Origin: Scalesia atractyloides
Taxonomy: Eukaryota > Streptophyta > Magnoliopsida > Asterales > Asteraceae
Assembly (NCBI GenBank): GCA_947069175.1
Contig: CAMTDV010000012.1
Location: forward strand, 41,076,341 to 41,140,340
Length of the DNA: 64,000 bases
Direction: 5' to 3'
Under the pieces are notes generated by a model. It saw only the letters and a list, made by a program, of their open reading frames with translations. It was not told the DNA's origin and did not search any database. Below, one piece after another: positions 38,487-50,188 of this stretch. The first letter of the stretch is position 1. Every line of letters begins with the position of its first letter. A program made the translations under genes and the position numbers.

Positions 38487-41400
38487 AAAGACGTTTCGTC
38501 CTCGAAACCTTGTTCATTCCCACTAGACAATATCTTCATTCACCTTCTTTTTCTTATTCTCACCTTATCATTGTACTCGTTAAAAGTGTATACCACAACA
38601 CGAATACATTTGGAATCTCGACAAATGGTTTCATTCATGAATACATATAATCGTGTGCATTGTCTCTAATTTCTTAGATAAAGAGATTCACTTTCATAAT
38701 CACATAAAAGTCGAATCCAATCCAGAGCTCTTATTAGTGTCATTTTCTTTGTATGATACTAATTCCTAGCAAAAATCCTCACTAGCGATTCATTCATTGA
38801 ATTCATTCAATATGCATACTAATGCAAAAACGTACTCGAGATTTCGCACAAACCTAAATTTACGGTTTGTTTATACCTTCCTAATTAAACATAATACATT
38901 CATACATTTATTAATCATAATAAATCGATTTATTCCATTTCACGGATATATCATATATGATGTTTCATGTTTGTTCACCATAAAACCTCAACATCACATT
39001 ACTAATGTTTCCTCTAATTACTTTCACATTCATATGAGGGGTCAACATATCATCATAAGCATACTATAAACATTTAGTTATATTAATACTTACTCATAAT
39101 CACAAGCTAAACATCCTACCAATCTTGATTTTATTGCATAACCCGACGGTTTGTAACCCGAATCGGCTCGTTTCTTCTTGAGTTCTTGCAATGCCAGGAT
39201 TGATCGCATCCATTCATTTATTGATCTTATGCCTACGCGCATCCTTTCAACAATATCTTGTTCAGATGAACTGGCCAACAAGCCCAACATCGAAGTTAGC
39301 ATTTTCTGACAGTACTTACCATTAATGCATTCCCTTCAAATACTTATTCTTCTCGGTGTTTAAGCACCTACCATTCTTTCATAAATTTCCTACATGTATG
39401 CTATCACATATCACACATACTATTTCTTTCATTCAATCCTTTCATTTTGCTAATTATTTCCCCTACCTTTTGCCGTTTGACTTTTTCCAAGGTCAAACTA
39501 GCACTTCTACCTATCGTATATGTATTGAGGCACACGTTTGTACTCTTCCAAATTCAAGCATACTTACAAGGCATTATTTTAGCTTTTCTTGTGCAAGTTT
39601 TCTTTTCCTTGTAAAATTTCATAAGTCTTTCATCCGAATCCTAGCCCATCATTCATTTTGACTCGCATGAGTCGATTACTCACATATCTCTCACGTAATG
39701 TATTCAAAACTTATTTCTTTCAACTAGGTTTCTTGCTACTACAATGGCTTTCATCGGTTATACTCACTTAATGAATCAATTATGTCATGCTATTTTACTA
39801 TTATTTGCTTAATAATTATTAACTTAACTCCGTTTGGCCTTTCGGAAGCGCAACTGCAAATGCATTCTTATCTATGTTTTATTAATTACTCAACTGACCC
39901 GTTAGGAGGCGTTTCACATTCAAGCTCGTGCATCATACTTTTATCAAATTTTCATTACATCTTTCAATACATCTTCCTTTATGGTAATTTTTGCTAGAAA
40001 ACCTTTATATTTTAATTTTCACCTTCCGGTAAGACATTAGACCAGAATGACCGTTAACCTAAATTACTAGATGCATTTCACCTGGGTTATTCTATTACTC
40101 AATTCGGATACATAACTCTCTAGTCTAGCCATAAGTTCCTACCGAAAGCATAACCTTTTTATACCTACCTGACGCAAGTCCAAAACCACTGACTCGTTAC
40201 CATTACCTTGCGATGGTTATTTCTTTCCAATTTATGGCAATGCATGCCCATACATTACGCTTAGCTGTAAACATAAAAGTTGACAAACAAAATATTAAAT
40301 ACTAGGTTCAAATGGCGACCACCATTTGACCCGCATGATTAATTTGTCCTTTTAACCATTCTTACATACAAACATATTTGCATATATATGTATATATATC
40401 AAAGTGTGCGTTCGTAATTATCTTCAGTTCGATCATACTTACGAAGTTATTTCATCAGTTTAGCGTTTTTCTCAAAAGCCTTTTCCTCACATCCATACTA
40501 AATTTATCGCCATCTACTTTATACTTACTTATATGACTTGTTTGACTCCAACAAGGTCAAATTGTTAACACATTCTTATGTAGGTGATTTCATTCTTCTT
40601 ATGTTTGGAATCCATCTCACGGATTCAAACCTTTCTTTTTACACTTTTCATTCTTACTTATTTGAATCCATTTAGTGGGTTCAAACCTATTATTTATACT
40701 TATCATTTATTTCCATCGTTTGACGCGTTCGTAACGTGTCAACTTCCTTATCATACTTTTCCATCCGTTGTGACCCGTTCATAATGGGTAAATTCTTTAA
40801 CATACTTAATTACATTTATTACTATAATCACAAGTTATAACAATGAGCATTACTACAAGTGAAACTAGAAATATAACAAGTATCGTATAGATTCAACATT
40901 CTATTCTTACTTGGTTCGTCTTGCTTACGGATTCATACTCTTCCTTCCATAATTTTCATTCAACATAAAATTCTCCCAAGTTACATGGGAATCTTGCCAT
41001 TCTTTTCACACACGTGACCGCTTACTTCTCAATTCTACCGGACATACCTGTGATGATTATCAAGGTCTCACGAGTATCATATGTTTCTTGGGCACTGGCC
41101 GGGCGCGCAATCCACATACTAGTCTCGTGCCTTCATGTAATCATCACCTTATGTCCGTAGAAGTGGATTTCAGATCGTGCATCATTTTAATATCCTATCT
41201 AGGCAACCTCAGTGTCTTCCAGTCATCATTTACCCTCCCTCGAGAGATCTTCCCAACACCAGTACCCTTATTTATTAAAAGTGTGTACCTCGGGGTTCAA
41301 GAGTTCAATCACATACTTTGGTGTTTGCTCGAGATCGCATCCTTGGATCATTCTTCTCAATCATCCAAGCTTACCTTTCATAAATAGCATGGTTAGTTTC

Positions 41401-41544
41401 TTTATATAAACATGTATATACATGTTCCCATTCGAATTTTACCTTTAAGCCTTGATCGAGTCTTGGATTGTACGGTTTTCAAGTCACAAGAGCACACGGG
41501 TTTGAGTTCAAGTACTTACCTTCTCGTACTTAGTTTCACTCAAA
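38487..41544 (-). other. LARD internal region, non-coding
   Basis: About 3.06 kb without any convincing frame in either direction; the short frames present have no recognisable domain. The plus strand is visibly G-poor and T/C-rich. Phrases such as TTTGAATCCATnTnGnGGnTTCAAACC recur at 40590-40700. Confidence 0.65.
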
Positions 41545-41561
41545 CCAGGGCTCTGATACCA
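41545..41561 (-). other. primer-binding site of the LARD
   Basis: Minus strand TGGTATCAGAGCCCTGG, the exact plant initiator-Met tRNA complement, three bases inside the 5' LTR. Confidence 0.85.
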
Positions 41562-41564
41562 ACT

Positions 41565-44175
41565 TGTAAGACCCTAAAACACGTTTTGACCCAAACGACG
41601 CAGCGGAAATATGAACTATAAAATTTCTTCCTTTATAGTTGTTCTAACGTACTTCAAACCATTTAATTCAACTTTCTTTAATTTAAGCCACCTTTTTTTC
41701 ATTCTAAATTGAGATAACTACGTTAACATAAGATAACAACCACGTCACCACTTCTCCGTATAATCCATGATCTTTGACTCGATCTTCGTCCACGTATCTC
41801 CCATGATGATAATGGTGATCTGACTAATCTGCGGTCACCAAATACATAACCAACACATTAGTAAAGGGTGACATCTTACATAATTAAATGAATATATATA
41901 ATCAATAACTACGTAGTGTTCTAACTATGTTTACTACTCCATAATTATATCCTTCTAAATTTGTACTTTTCAACGGACTCGCACCTTCGAAAGCCAAACA
42001 CTTACATACCTGCATTCATGTTTCATTCTCAATAGAAAATCGGTTAGCAAGACATAATCTCAACGTATTGAAGACCTACATCTCAGCATAAGCACGTAAC
42101 ATTAATCCACATTCAATATGTTACAACCCGTGTTTTCACTTGTATGTATCTATATACATACATACCTATCGCATACAAACGTCTCACATACAAATATGCA
42201 TGACATGTACCTACTATGACTCTATACATAAATACATACATGCCTGTCATGTTCACTTGTTCACATTCAATTACTGTACTTAAATCGTACACTCGCTATT
42301 CATCAATAATCACACATGTAAATAAGTTAATCCTTTCATGATTATAACACATTTGCTAAATCCGGGTTTTGATCATACAATTACATAATTGGTTATATGG
42401 CATTCACATACGAAACCACGATCATTATGCATATTTCAAGACTCATATTTCACATGTATTTAAATTTTTACAAGTCTAACATCACTTAAGAGCTTTAAAA
42501 AAATCATCTTACTGGGTACCGGGACGGAAACATGATCAATTGGATACAAGAAAACAATGATCAAGAATTAGCAAAGCCCGCCGTAAGCTACGGCCTGCCT
42601 GCCGTAGCTTATGGCAGCCACCTTCTGCAAAAGTTAAATCATCTGCCGTAAGCTACGGCCAGCTGCTGCTGATTTTGGGTTTGCAGCTTATTTGACCCGT
42701 TTTGAGTCCCGCTCGATCATGCCTATTCCACTTCGCTTCAAATTAAACATGTAACATCTAAACGAGGTCCCGTTTCTCTTTACACTTCCATAGTCCCATT
42801 TTAACAAAAAATTCTACATTTACATAAGCCCAAACATGCTTTAGTTCTGCCATTTAAGCGATAAATCTTACTCCTTAAATTTGCCTCGTTCGTTTTTTTT
42901 CCTACAACGTCCGATTTTGTTGACCATTATCAACTCAATACCATCAAATTCATCTTAGTACTTCCATTTATTTTTACATTCCTACAAGCCTCTCAACAAT
43001 TAACATATAACAATTTCCTTTAAATACTAAAGAGTGATTCCGGAAATCACTTACCTTAACCGTCCGTTCGTACTTGCTTCCTCGCATCCTTTCTGTTAGC
43101 CTTCCATGCTTCTACCCACCTTGACATGATCCTATACCTTCATGTCGTTATGCTTTCAACATTATTAACATATACACACATTCTAAATTACATTCATATT
43201 ACTTTCACCTTGTCATTTCAACATATTCTAACATGATTGCTTGCTAGTGAGTTTGAGTATCTCATAACTAACACAATTTCACTTATTGAATTACATCAAG
43301 CATACATTTAAACACATGGCGGACATACCACGTACTAAGCTCCTAGTACAAGCTTTTAATGCACATATTCAACCAATTTCATATGAAAATCATAAATTAC
43401 ATCATATCTTACATTCCATTCATGTTCTTCAAGTAGTTACATGCAAATTCACTTACAATCATCTACTAGACATTTTATTGAACACTTGGCGTACGAACCA
43501 GGCACAATGTACAAGAAATTTATGCCTACCTTCCTTGTTCACAACATCAAGAATCATGAACATCACATGCAATACCATTAGACCATCCGTAGAACACCAT
43601 CAACTTCCTAAAATTCATACAAGAAATATGTTATAAACTGTTTGTTTTCAAAACTTTAGTTCCTGACTTTTGATCGGAATTTCCTTTTAGATATTAAAGA
43701 TCCATATGTCAGAAAGCTACAGTCAAAATTTCAGCTCAATCCAACGGTCGGATCTTCGGGAAAATCGATTATACTAAGCTGTATTTTAACTAAAACGGGA
43801 ATACGAACTGCTATGAAAATGGGTTTCAAAGTCATAGTTAAACAGCTCTATTTCTTATTTCCACCGTTCAAAATGATCATCTATATGTTGTAAACCGTGT
43901 GTAAAAAAAATCAAGACGTTTCAACGGTCGGATTTCATGGATCGTTCGGTTCTTTGTAACTGGGTTATGAGATAACATTCTGGACAGATTTGGTTTATAC
44001 GATTTTAATGACTAAGCAAGGATTTAGAGAAATCGGAGCTTACCATTAGATTCATAGCATCGATAATTGGTTCCAAGTTAGCAAGGATTTAGAGAAATCG
44101 GAGCTTACCATTAGATTCATAGTATCAATAATTGGTTCTAGGTTGTAATCCACAACTCCGACCACCTCCGGCCAT
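41565..44175 (-). mobile_element. LARD 5' LTR, truncated
   Basis: Starts TGTAAGACCC like the other LTR and stays collinear to CACAACTCCGACCACCTCCGG near 44170, where it breaks into the next element. About 450 bp, including the TATA-bearing part, are missing. It lacks one palindrome-bearing 18-bp block present in the other LTR and has a private 65-bp tandem duplication at 44014-44142. Confidence 0.85.
44014..44142. repeat. 65-bp tandem duplication in the LARD 5' LTR
   Basis: AGCAAGGATTTAGAGAAATC...ATAATTGGTTC occurs twice in a row; the other LTR has it once (37918-37978). A post-insertion event. Confidence 0.88.
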
Positions 44176-45484
44176 CAAAGGCAATCAAAGTTTATGAGCA
44201 CGAAGGAATGATCAAAATGCATGAAATGCTTCAAGATTTATATACCTTAGCTGATCTAGAACCAAAATACACCGGTGAGGACCTTTTCAATTTTGACAAA
44301 TTCGGAGAAAAGGAAGAAAAGTGTGAAGTCGCAATAGCTAAGAAGGAAAAGAAACGACTTGAATCGGCGGTTGATGTGAACATTGATGAAGATAGTGAAG
44401 AGGAAGAGGTAGAAAGATTTGAGTTGCCTCCTAAATTTGTCGAATGGGGTTTAGAGGATGAAGTAGTTATGAAACCGATGGAAGAGATGAAGTTGCACCT
44501 CAATATCTTGAATGGTTTAAGAAAGAGAGAGCAAAAATGCCAGACTTCTATTAGGTGGTATCTGTTGAGAAAACAGAGGTAACTGACAGAATCATTAGCT
44601 GGAAGTGCTGCAACTTGACAGGATTATTCATTGTGAAGTGTAGAGGCGGTGTAATCCAACATTTCTGAACTGGAAATGATATGCAAAGCTTGCCAACGTG
44701 GGATATTCGCGAGCTAAGCAAACATGATATGATAAATCCCACAAACAGCAGCATTGGAGGTGATTTTGAAAGACTTATACTTCGTGAATGCGTGCGTGGA
44801 TTCACAGTATTCAAGCCTCAACGCCTAAGAAGACGAGTATCAGAAACCACCAAAGACCTAATAACCGGAAAAGGCGGAGTTACATGGGTAATTAATCCAG
44901 CTAAGGTGGTTACAAGGGTGAAAATTCCTCCAGAACATCTAGTAATGCTCACTAACTTTAAGAAATGGTTCTATGATGGACAAACCAGTGAAGCTGTGAT
45001 AAGATCAAATGATAATGAAGACATCAGGATTCTTGATCCAATGGACGTGTCATGTTTTTCCTATCTGACCTGAACATTCTTTATGGGCACAAGATACATG
45101 TCGGTGCTTGAAATGAATACTTGGAGGAAGGTATGCTCTTTCAACGAGCAGTCGAGAGAGCTAGAGAAAGAAATAAAGAGATGATGGAAATTCTACTCAG
45201 GATTGAAGAACAGAAAGAGCAAGATGAAGCGAGAAAGAAAAATGCTGCTGAAAAGCCTGTTGAACGACAATCATCTCCTCCTTAAATCAAAGATCCTTCA
45301 TCTGAATCTGACGTTCAAGTAATACCACCACCTCTGACTTCATCCACATAAGAAGTCACTATGGAGGACCCCAAAATAAGTGAAGTTGTGTCAACTCAAA
45401 CTGCACCACCATAGAACGAACAAGACGCCACTGCAAGCCCTAAAACTCAGAACCAAGAATGAAGACTCTCAAGTACGCAACGGT
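44176..45484 (+). pseudogene. gag-like protein of a one-gene LTR element (plus-strand copy)
   Basis: Fragments in order: DLYTLADLEPKYTGEDLFNF (44235-44294), an acidic stretch with EDSEEEEVERFELPPKFVEW (44390-44450), then ERLILRECVRGFTVFKPQR (44768-44824), ITGKGGVTWVINPAKVVTRV (44863-44922), LTNFKKWFYDGQTSEAVIRS (44950-45009) and a charged Lys/Glu C-terminus to about 45465. One frameshift near 44530 and nonsense codons at about 44554, 44667 and 45107 onward break it. The same protein recurs in the array at 55-62 kb. No enzyme domain; function unknown, Gag by position. The C-terminus ends almost on the polypurine tract. Confidence 0.65.
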
Positions 45485-45497
45485 CTAGGGGGGATAT
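45485..45497 (+). other. polypurine tract
   Basis: CTAGGGGGGATAT directly before the LTR start TGTTAGAATG. Confidence 0.75.
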
Positions 45498-45947
45498 TGT
45501 TAGAATGTTTTAAGACCGTTGATACTTGAGTTTCGTAGTTTATAGCTTGATTGTACTAGTTAGTAAAACTAGAAGGGCTGAAAGTGTAACTATGGGGACT
45601 TGTATCTATAGCGGCGTATTTAATATCCCAGCGTATTTAATAAATACGCTGGGAAGTCAAATGTTATATATATGAATGCCATGAATCCTTTGGCTCCAAG
45701 TTTCTTGGACCAAGGTTATTTTGTTAATCATCTTTGTGCATTTGTGTCTGATCTTCATGTTCTAAATCGATATCTAGGATCCTTGATTGTTATTATCATT
45801 ATGAGATTGCATCTTGGACAAGATTCTTCACCTTCATCTTAGTTTCTTTGTGTTTTATTACTTATATCATTCGAACACCTAATCTATAGGTGTTTGGGTG
45901 TTTGTCAATCCCCATCACTGTGATCCAAGACTGTTTTGGGACTCACA
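45498..45947 (+). mobile_element. 3' LTR of the one-gene element
   Basis: 450 bp from TGTTAGAATG to GGGACTCACA, homologous to the three minus-strand LTRs at 56164, 58406 and 60669. TATA-like TTATATATATGA near 45663 follows the palindrome GCGTATTTAATAAATACGC (about 45634-45652). Confidence 0.8.
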
Positions 45948-46800
45948 CAATGATAAATACCATATTTTACCCTACTTTAAGCATGTTTCACATAACCAAA
46001 TGCTTCCAAAGCATGAATATGACATATATTATCTATGACCTGATTAATATATCTAAAATATCATCATAACATCACTAGAAATCCAGATCCTAAATAACTT
46101 TCACATGCATGGCACAATCTAGCCTTTAACTTGCATTTTTAACAATCAACAAGCATCATACACTCCCTATAGTTAGGGTTTTTCATCCATAAACATAACA
46201 TAACCTTTTTATATCATAAACATGACCTTAAATGCAGATTAGACCTAACCCCTGAATATATCATGTTGCATGTCACTTTTATCACATTTCAAGTACCATT
46301 TTCAACACCACAAACACCCACACACACCCCTAACACTTACGGTCGATACACACTTTTTAACTTCCAAAATATCTTGTTTAAACCATATATTTACTGATTT
46401 CATTTGTTCGTAAGAAAAATATATTTGTTTTGTGAATAACTTTACTTTAAACAAACTTAAAATCACAAAACTTCAAGATTCAAGAAGTAGGTTTACCTTG
46501 GATGAACAAGTAGGGATTTCAAGAATGATATTGGACTATTGACGGTGGATTTTCCTAAGAAAAGCTTCAATGGATGCTTGAATCTTCAAAGGAAGTCCTA
46601 TGTTTCTTAACTGTTTGAAATGGTAGGAACTTGAGAGGTTTTTGAAGAAGATGAAAAATGAAAAGTGTGGAGGGATATTGTGATGGTGGTGGACAGTTAT
46701 GGGTAGAGGGAGAGGTGTTGGATCTGAGAGAGTGTGTAGTGTGTGTGTTTTTTTAATTAAATAGTCAAACAAACTCAATCAAAATAGTTAATAAAAACAC
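45948..46800 (-). other. LTR-like fragment, unassigned
   Basis: No host gene. The minus strand has a leader-like, CT/CA-rich open segment (46778-46536) preceded by TA-rich sequence, reminiscent of the R/U5 part of a Gypsy LTR. No matching partner LTR was found in the window. Confidence 0.3.
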
Positions 46801-47660
46801 ATCAACATCAATACTATTAGCATTGGGAATGATTGCAAAATGATTTCATATTAAATTCAAATGATGTAATACAATCACAAGTTACAAAGTACTCCCCCTC
46901 ACCAGGTGAACTTTCTCTCACTAAGTTCTTATTCCAAAATGGATTTTAGTGTTAGTGTTACATTTAATACAAAGAGCTTATATATAGATGGAGAGGGGTC
47001 TTTGACAAAGGCTCAGTAGTTACTATGGGTGGGACTACCCGTGGCTCCAATGGTCGAGTGGTGACCATGGTGGCGTCCGCCACAGGTGCTAATCCAAACG
47101 AACCTCCGAGAAATGGCATGGATCCAATCGGTCCATCATTTAATGGCGTTGGCCTAGATGGTTGTCCAATCTCAAAGATCGAGGATGGAACAATTGCGTC
47201 ATCGTATCGGCCCACCCGTTACTCGTGTTAGCGTAACGCGAGTTAATTTGGCCACCAGTGGCAAAGGTAGTAGGATCGGCATAAAACGGTGAGGTAAAAC
47301 TAAGCAAGTGAATGAAGTGTGAGGTAGTCAAAGGTCTCTATGGTAAGACAAAGGTCAGAGTGGTGTTGTATTCATGCTAGTTGTTAGATTAGCGAATCTC
47401 AATAAGCTCGTTTGAGTTTGAGATCCGTGACACAACATATCCGTACTAAGTAAGTGTGTGTTTAAATAAAAGGCAACTTATAACACAAAGGAACTAATAA
47501 ACAAATTAACACATATGCATATAAACTTCACATAGTTTTCATACATGATTTAAAAGCATGTTTATTTAAATCTTGGCTTCGCGATTTTGATAAAACATTC
47601 TCAAAACTCTTTGGTTATAATCTAGAATTTTTAGGAAAAACTTCTAGTGCTATAACCATT
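46801..47660 (-). pseudogene. 5' internal remnant of an LTR element
   Basis: Immediately inside the primer-binding site at 47661-47674. The minus strand is open for 83 codons at 47215-46964 (Pro-rich, no domain). Probably leader plus the first part of a gag region, truncated on the left. Confidence 0.35.
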
Positions 47661-47674
47661 GGCTCTGATATCAA
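47661..47674 (-). other. primer-binding site variant
   Basis: Minus strand TTGATATCAGAGCC, one base off the Met-tRNA complement, four bases inside an LTR beginning TGTCACACCC. Confidence 0.65.
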
Positions 47675-48327
47675 CTTCTGTCACACCCTAAAAATGTCAT
47701 AGCAGAAATACAAACGTGACGGTGACGGAGGTTGGTACCATAAGTATTTAGTGGACGATGCATTAATTATTTTTGTACGTTTAACTTAAGTAAGACCCAA
47801 CCATTAAAGTTTTAAATGAAAACGCAACCACAATATAGTTGTTTGAAGCTTTATGGTCTTAATACAAGCGGTCCCAAGTTGTTATAAAACTTGTCCAAAA
47901 CATATATTATTTAATAGCATATACTAAACACGGAACATGCCAAAATCCCGAAGCCGAACTCATGTACCTAAAAAAACACGCTAACAAGTGTCACATTGGT
48001 TAGTGAGTTCACGTATATAAAACCAAAAATTAAATTAGTCCACAATTTCTTTTAGGAAAAACTTTCTACATATAGTATTTCTTTTCAGTTTGGTCATATT
48101 AAATTTCAATATCAATATTATGGATTCATAGGGTTGCAAAGCCTACGAGCTATATATTAACACATAAGGATATAATCAACGCTAGACAATCATAGGAAAT
48201 CAATTCGTTCCTTTGACATAACGGAGTGACTGGTCACGATGGAGTTGTCAACCAGATAAATCCATCAATTCTACGTAAACTGGTGTTTATGATTAAATGA
48301 CTAGTTTCAAAAAAAGTGCCCCTCAAT

Positions 48328-48858
48328 TAGGGCTAGCAATTCTGACACGAACATGATAATATGACATGAACCTACACGAAGTTAACAGGTTTCGTGTTTA
48401 ATCTTAATAGGTTTCATGTCTATAACTGGTCGACATGATAAGACCTGTTTAATTTTGTGTCGTGTTTATGTTTACCTTTTTCGTGTTCGTGCCTTTACAG
48501 GTCATGTTCGTGTCTTAACAGGTCATGTCAGACATAATATGACCTGTTAAGACTTAAGACCATTATACAACACCTGTTAAGACTTGATAATGGCTAAATC
48601 CCAAACATGTGGTAACAGGTCGTGTTCATGTCTTAACATGTCGTGCTCGTTTCTTAACAGGTTGTATGATATGTTGGTAAATTTTTTCGTGTCTTAACAG
48701 GTCGTTCCGTGTAACCTATTTATTATCCGGTTCATGTTCGTGTTTTAAAAATCTGACACGATAAGATTTCACGTCGTGTTCGTGTTTACCTGTTTTGGAT
48801 TCGTTTCTTATCATGTTGGGATTTTAACAGGTCGGGTTGACACGATATGCCAGCCCTA
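48328..48858. mobile_element. hAT element (non-autonomous) with 8-bp target duplication
   Basis: 531 bp, ends TAGGGCTAGCAAT and (reverse) TAGGGCTGGCATA, flanked by CCCTCAAT (48320-48327) and CTCTCAAT (48859-48866), 7 of 8 identical. The body carries more than a dozen ACAGGTC / GACCTGT words on both strands, the kind of subterminal motif that hAT transposases bind. No transposase. Confidence 0.85.
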
Positions 48859-48973
48859 CTCTCAATGATGCCACCCTAAAATATATAAATACAATAACTA
48901 AACAAACGAAACGATATAACGGGACTAACCATTCGGGTTTTTTGAGTTGGGGACTTTTGTATAAAATATTATT

Positions 48974-48975
<2 letters not shown>

Positions 48976-49011
<36 letters not shown>
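48976..49011. repeat. (TA)n microsatellite
   Basis: About eighteen TA units; no MITE is attached to this one. Confidence 0.95.
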
Positions 49012-49013
<2 letters not shown>

Positions 49014-50188
49014 CTTTGATTAATATTATTATTTAAAGATGTAACAATATTAATTATATTATTATGTTTTTGTAATTCTTGAATTTTGCTAATTATGATT
49101 TCCAACAAAACTAATAATTAAATATGCGAATTCTTAAACAATAATTACATAAATAAATGGAATCTTGATTAGAAGTATTATTTCAAGTTATAAAACATAA
49201 AATTAGCTATGTTTATTATAATTACTATAAGCCTAAAATGCTCACGCTAAATTTCCATCAAAATTAATAAGTACATATATAAATTCCTAAACCAATACTT
49301 TAACTTGTCCATGAGTCGATACATGAACATATATAAATTTTTAATTGAACGTATTAACAAGTAATAACAACGTAATTTATATATGTTATTCCCTTTTTGT
49401 GATTATTAGTTTTACTCAAATCTAAATAATCAATCAAATAAATTCTATTATCTAGGGAATTATAACAACCTATATGGAATATCATTTTAATCAAGGCTAT
49501 TTTTGAGTTAATAAAATTAGTTATTTTTATAAAATAAACAAAAGTAGTTTTTACAAATTATTAAATCTATATAATATGAACAATTACAAAGGAAAGTCGT
49601 TATAAAATTCCACCACTAATTTATCTACTAAACAATCAGAATACAAGATTGGTGATATGTTATTTTGATTATTTGTATTTTTACACAAATTTCTAAATTA
49701 ATATAACATGTTAAATTGTCCAATAGATCCATGTCTAATAAATCTCAAAACTTCAAGAAATTATTCTAATATGTTCATGATCAATTTGGCATGTTCAATT
49801 TCATGTAAACATGAAGCTAGATTAAAAAGCCCTATACTCAAGTGTTCAAAAACCCTAGGATCACAATAGTCTAACTTCGAATTCGTTTGCCCTCTATCAC
49901 AAAAATGGATAGTGGGTTTTTGTAGAGCACGAAAACTAAGCAAAATGGAATCAATAACCACCTGAAGTGGTTAAGAATTGAGGAAGAAATCGCGAGATGA
50001 AATTACAAGCCCTAGAATCCTCCTTGCCTTAAGTCTGTGAGTTTGAGAGGTTGTTAATAGGTTTTGAGAGTAGAGAATGTTGTGAAAAACATAGAGAGTT
50101 CAGATGATGTCAATATTATGGACTATATTAGATGAATTCGTACAACACCTTTTCATGTTCTTGAAGCTTCAATGGTGGAAATGTGACA

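Larger units (their letters stand above)
35420..44175 (-). mobile_element. large non-coding LTR element (LARD type)
   Basis: Two long homologous LTRs (35420-38472 and 41565-44175, the latter truncated) flank 3.09 kb with no coding frame. Primer-binding site and polypurine tract are both on the minus strand, so the element reads right to left. Size, long LTRs and missing gag-pol fit LARDs, which need proteins from related autonomous elements. The two LTRs look about 95% or more alike by eye, so the insertion is not ancient. Confidence 0.85.
47679..50188 (-). mobile_element. 5' LTR, about 2.5 kb, with nested hAT element
   Basis: From TGTCACACCC next to the primer-binding site to TGTGACA at 50182-50188; TGTCACA / TGTGACA are exact inverted ends. 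Without the 531-bp hAT insert it is about 1.98 kb. Right-hand limit rests on the end motif only since no second LTR is available. Confidence 0.5.

Noticed and set aside
39090..39302. 70-codon minus-strand frame in the LARD interior
   Set aside because: On the coding strand but short, without domain or support from a second copy; not enough to call a gene.
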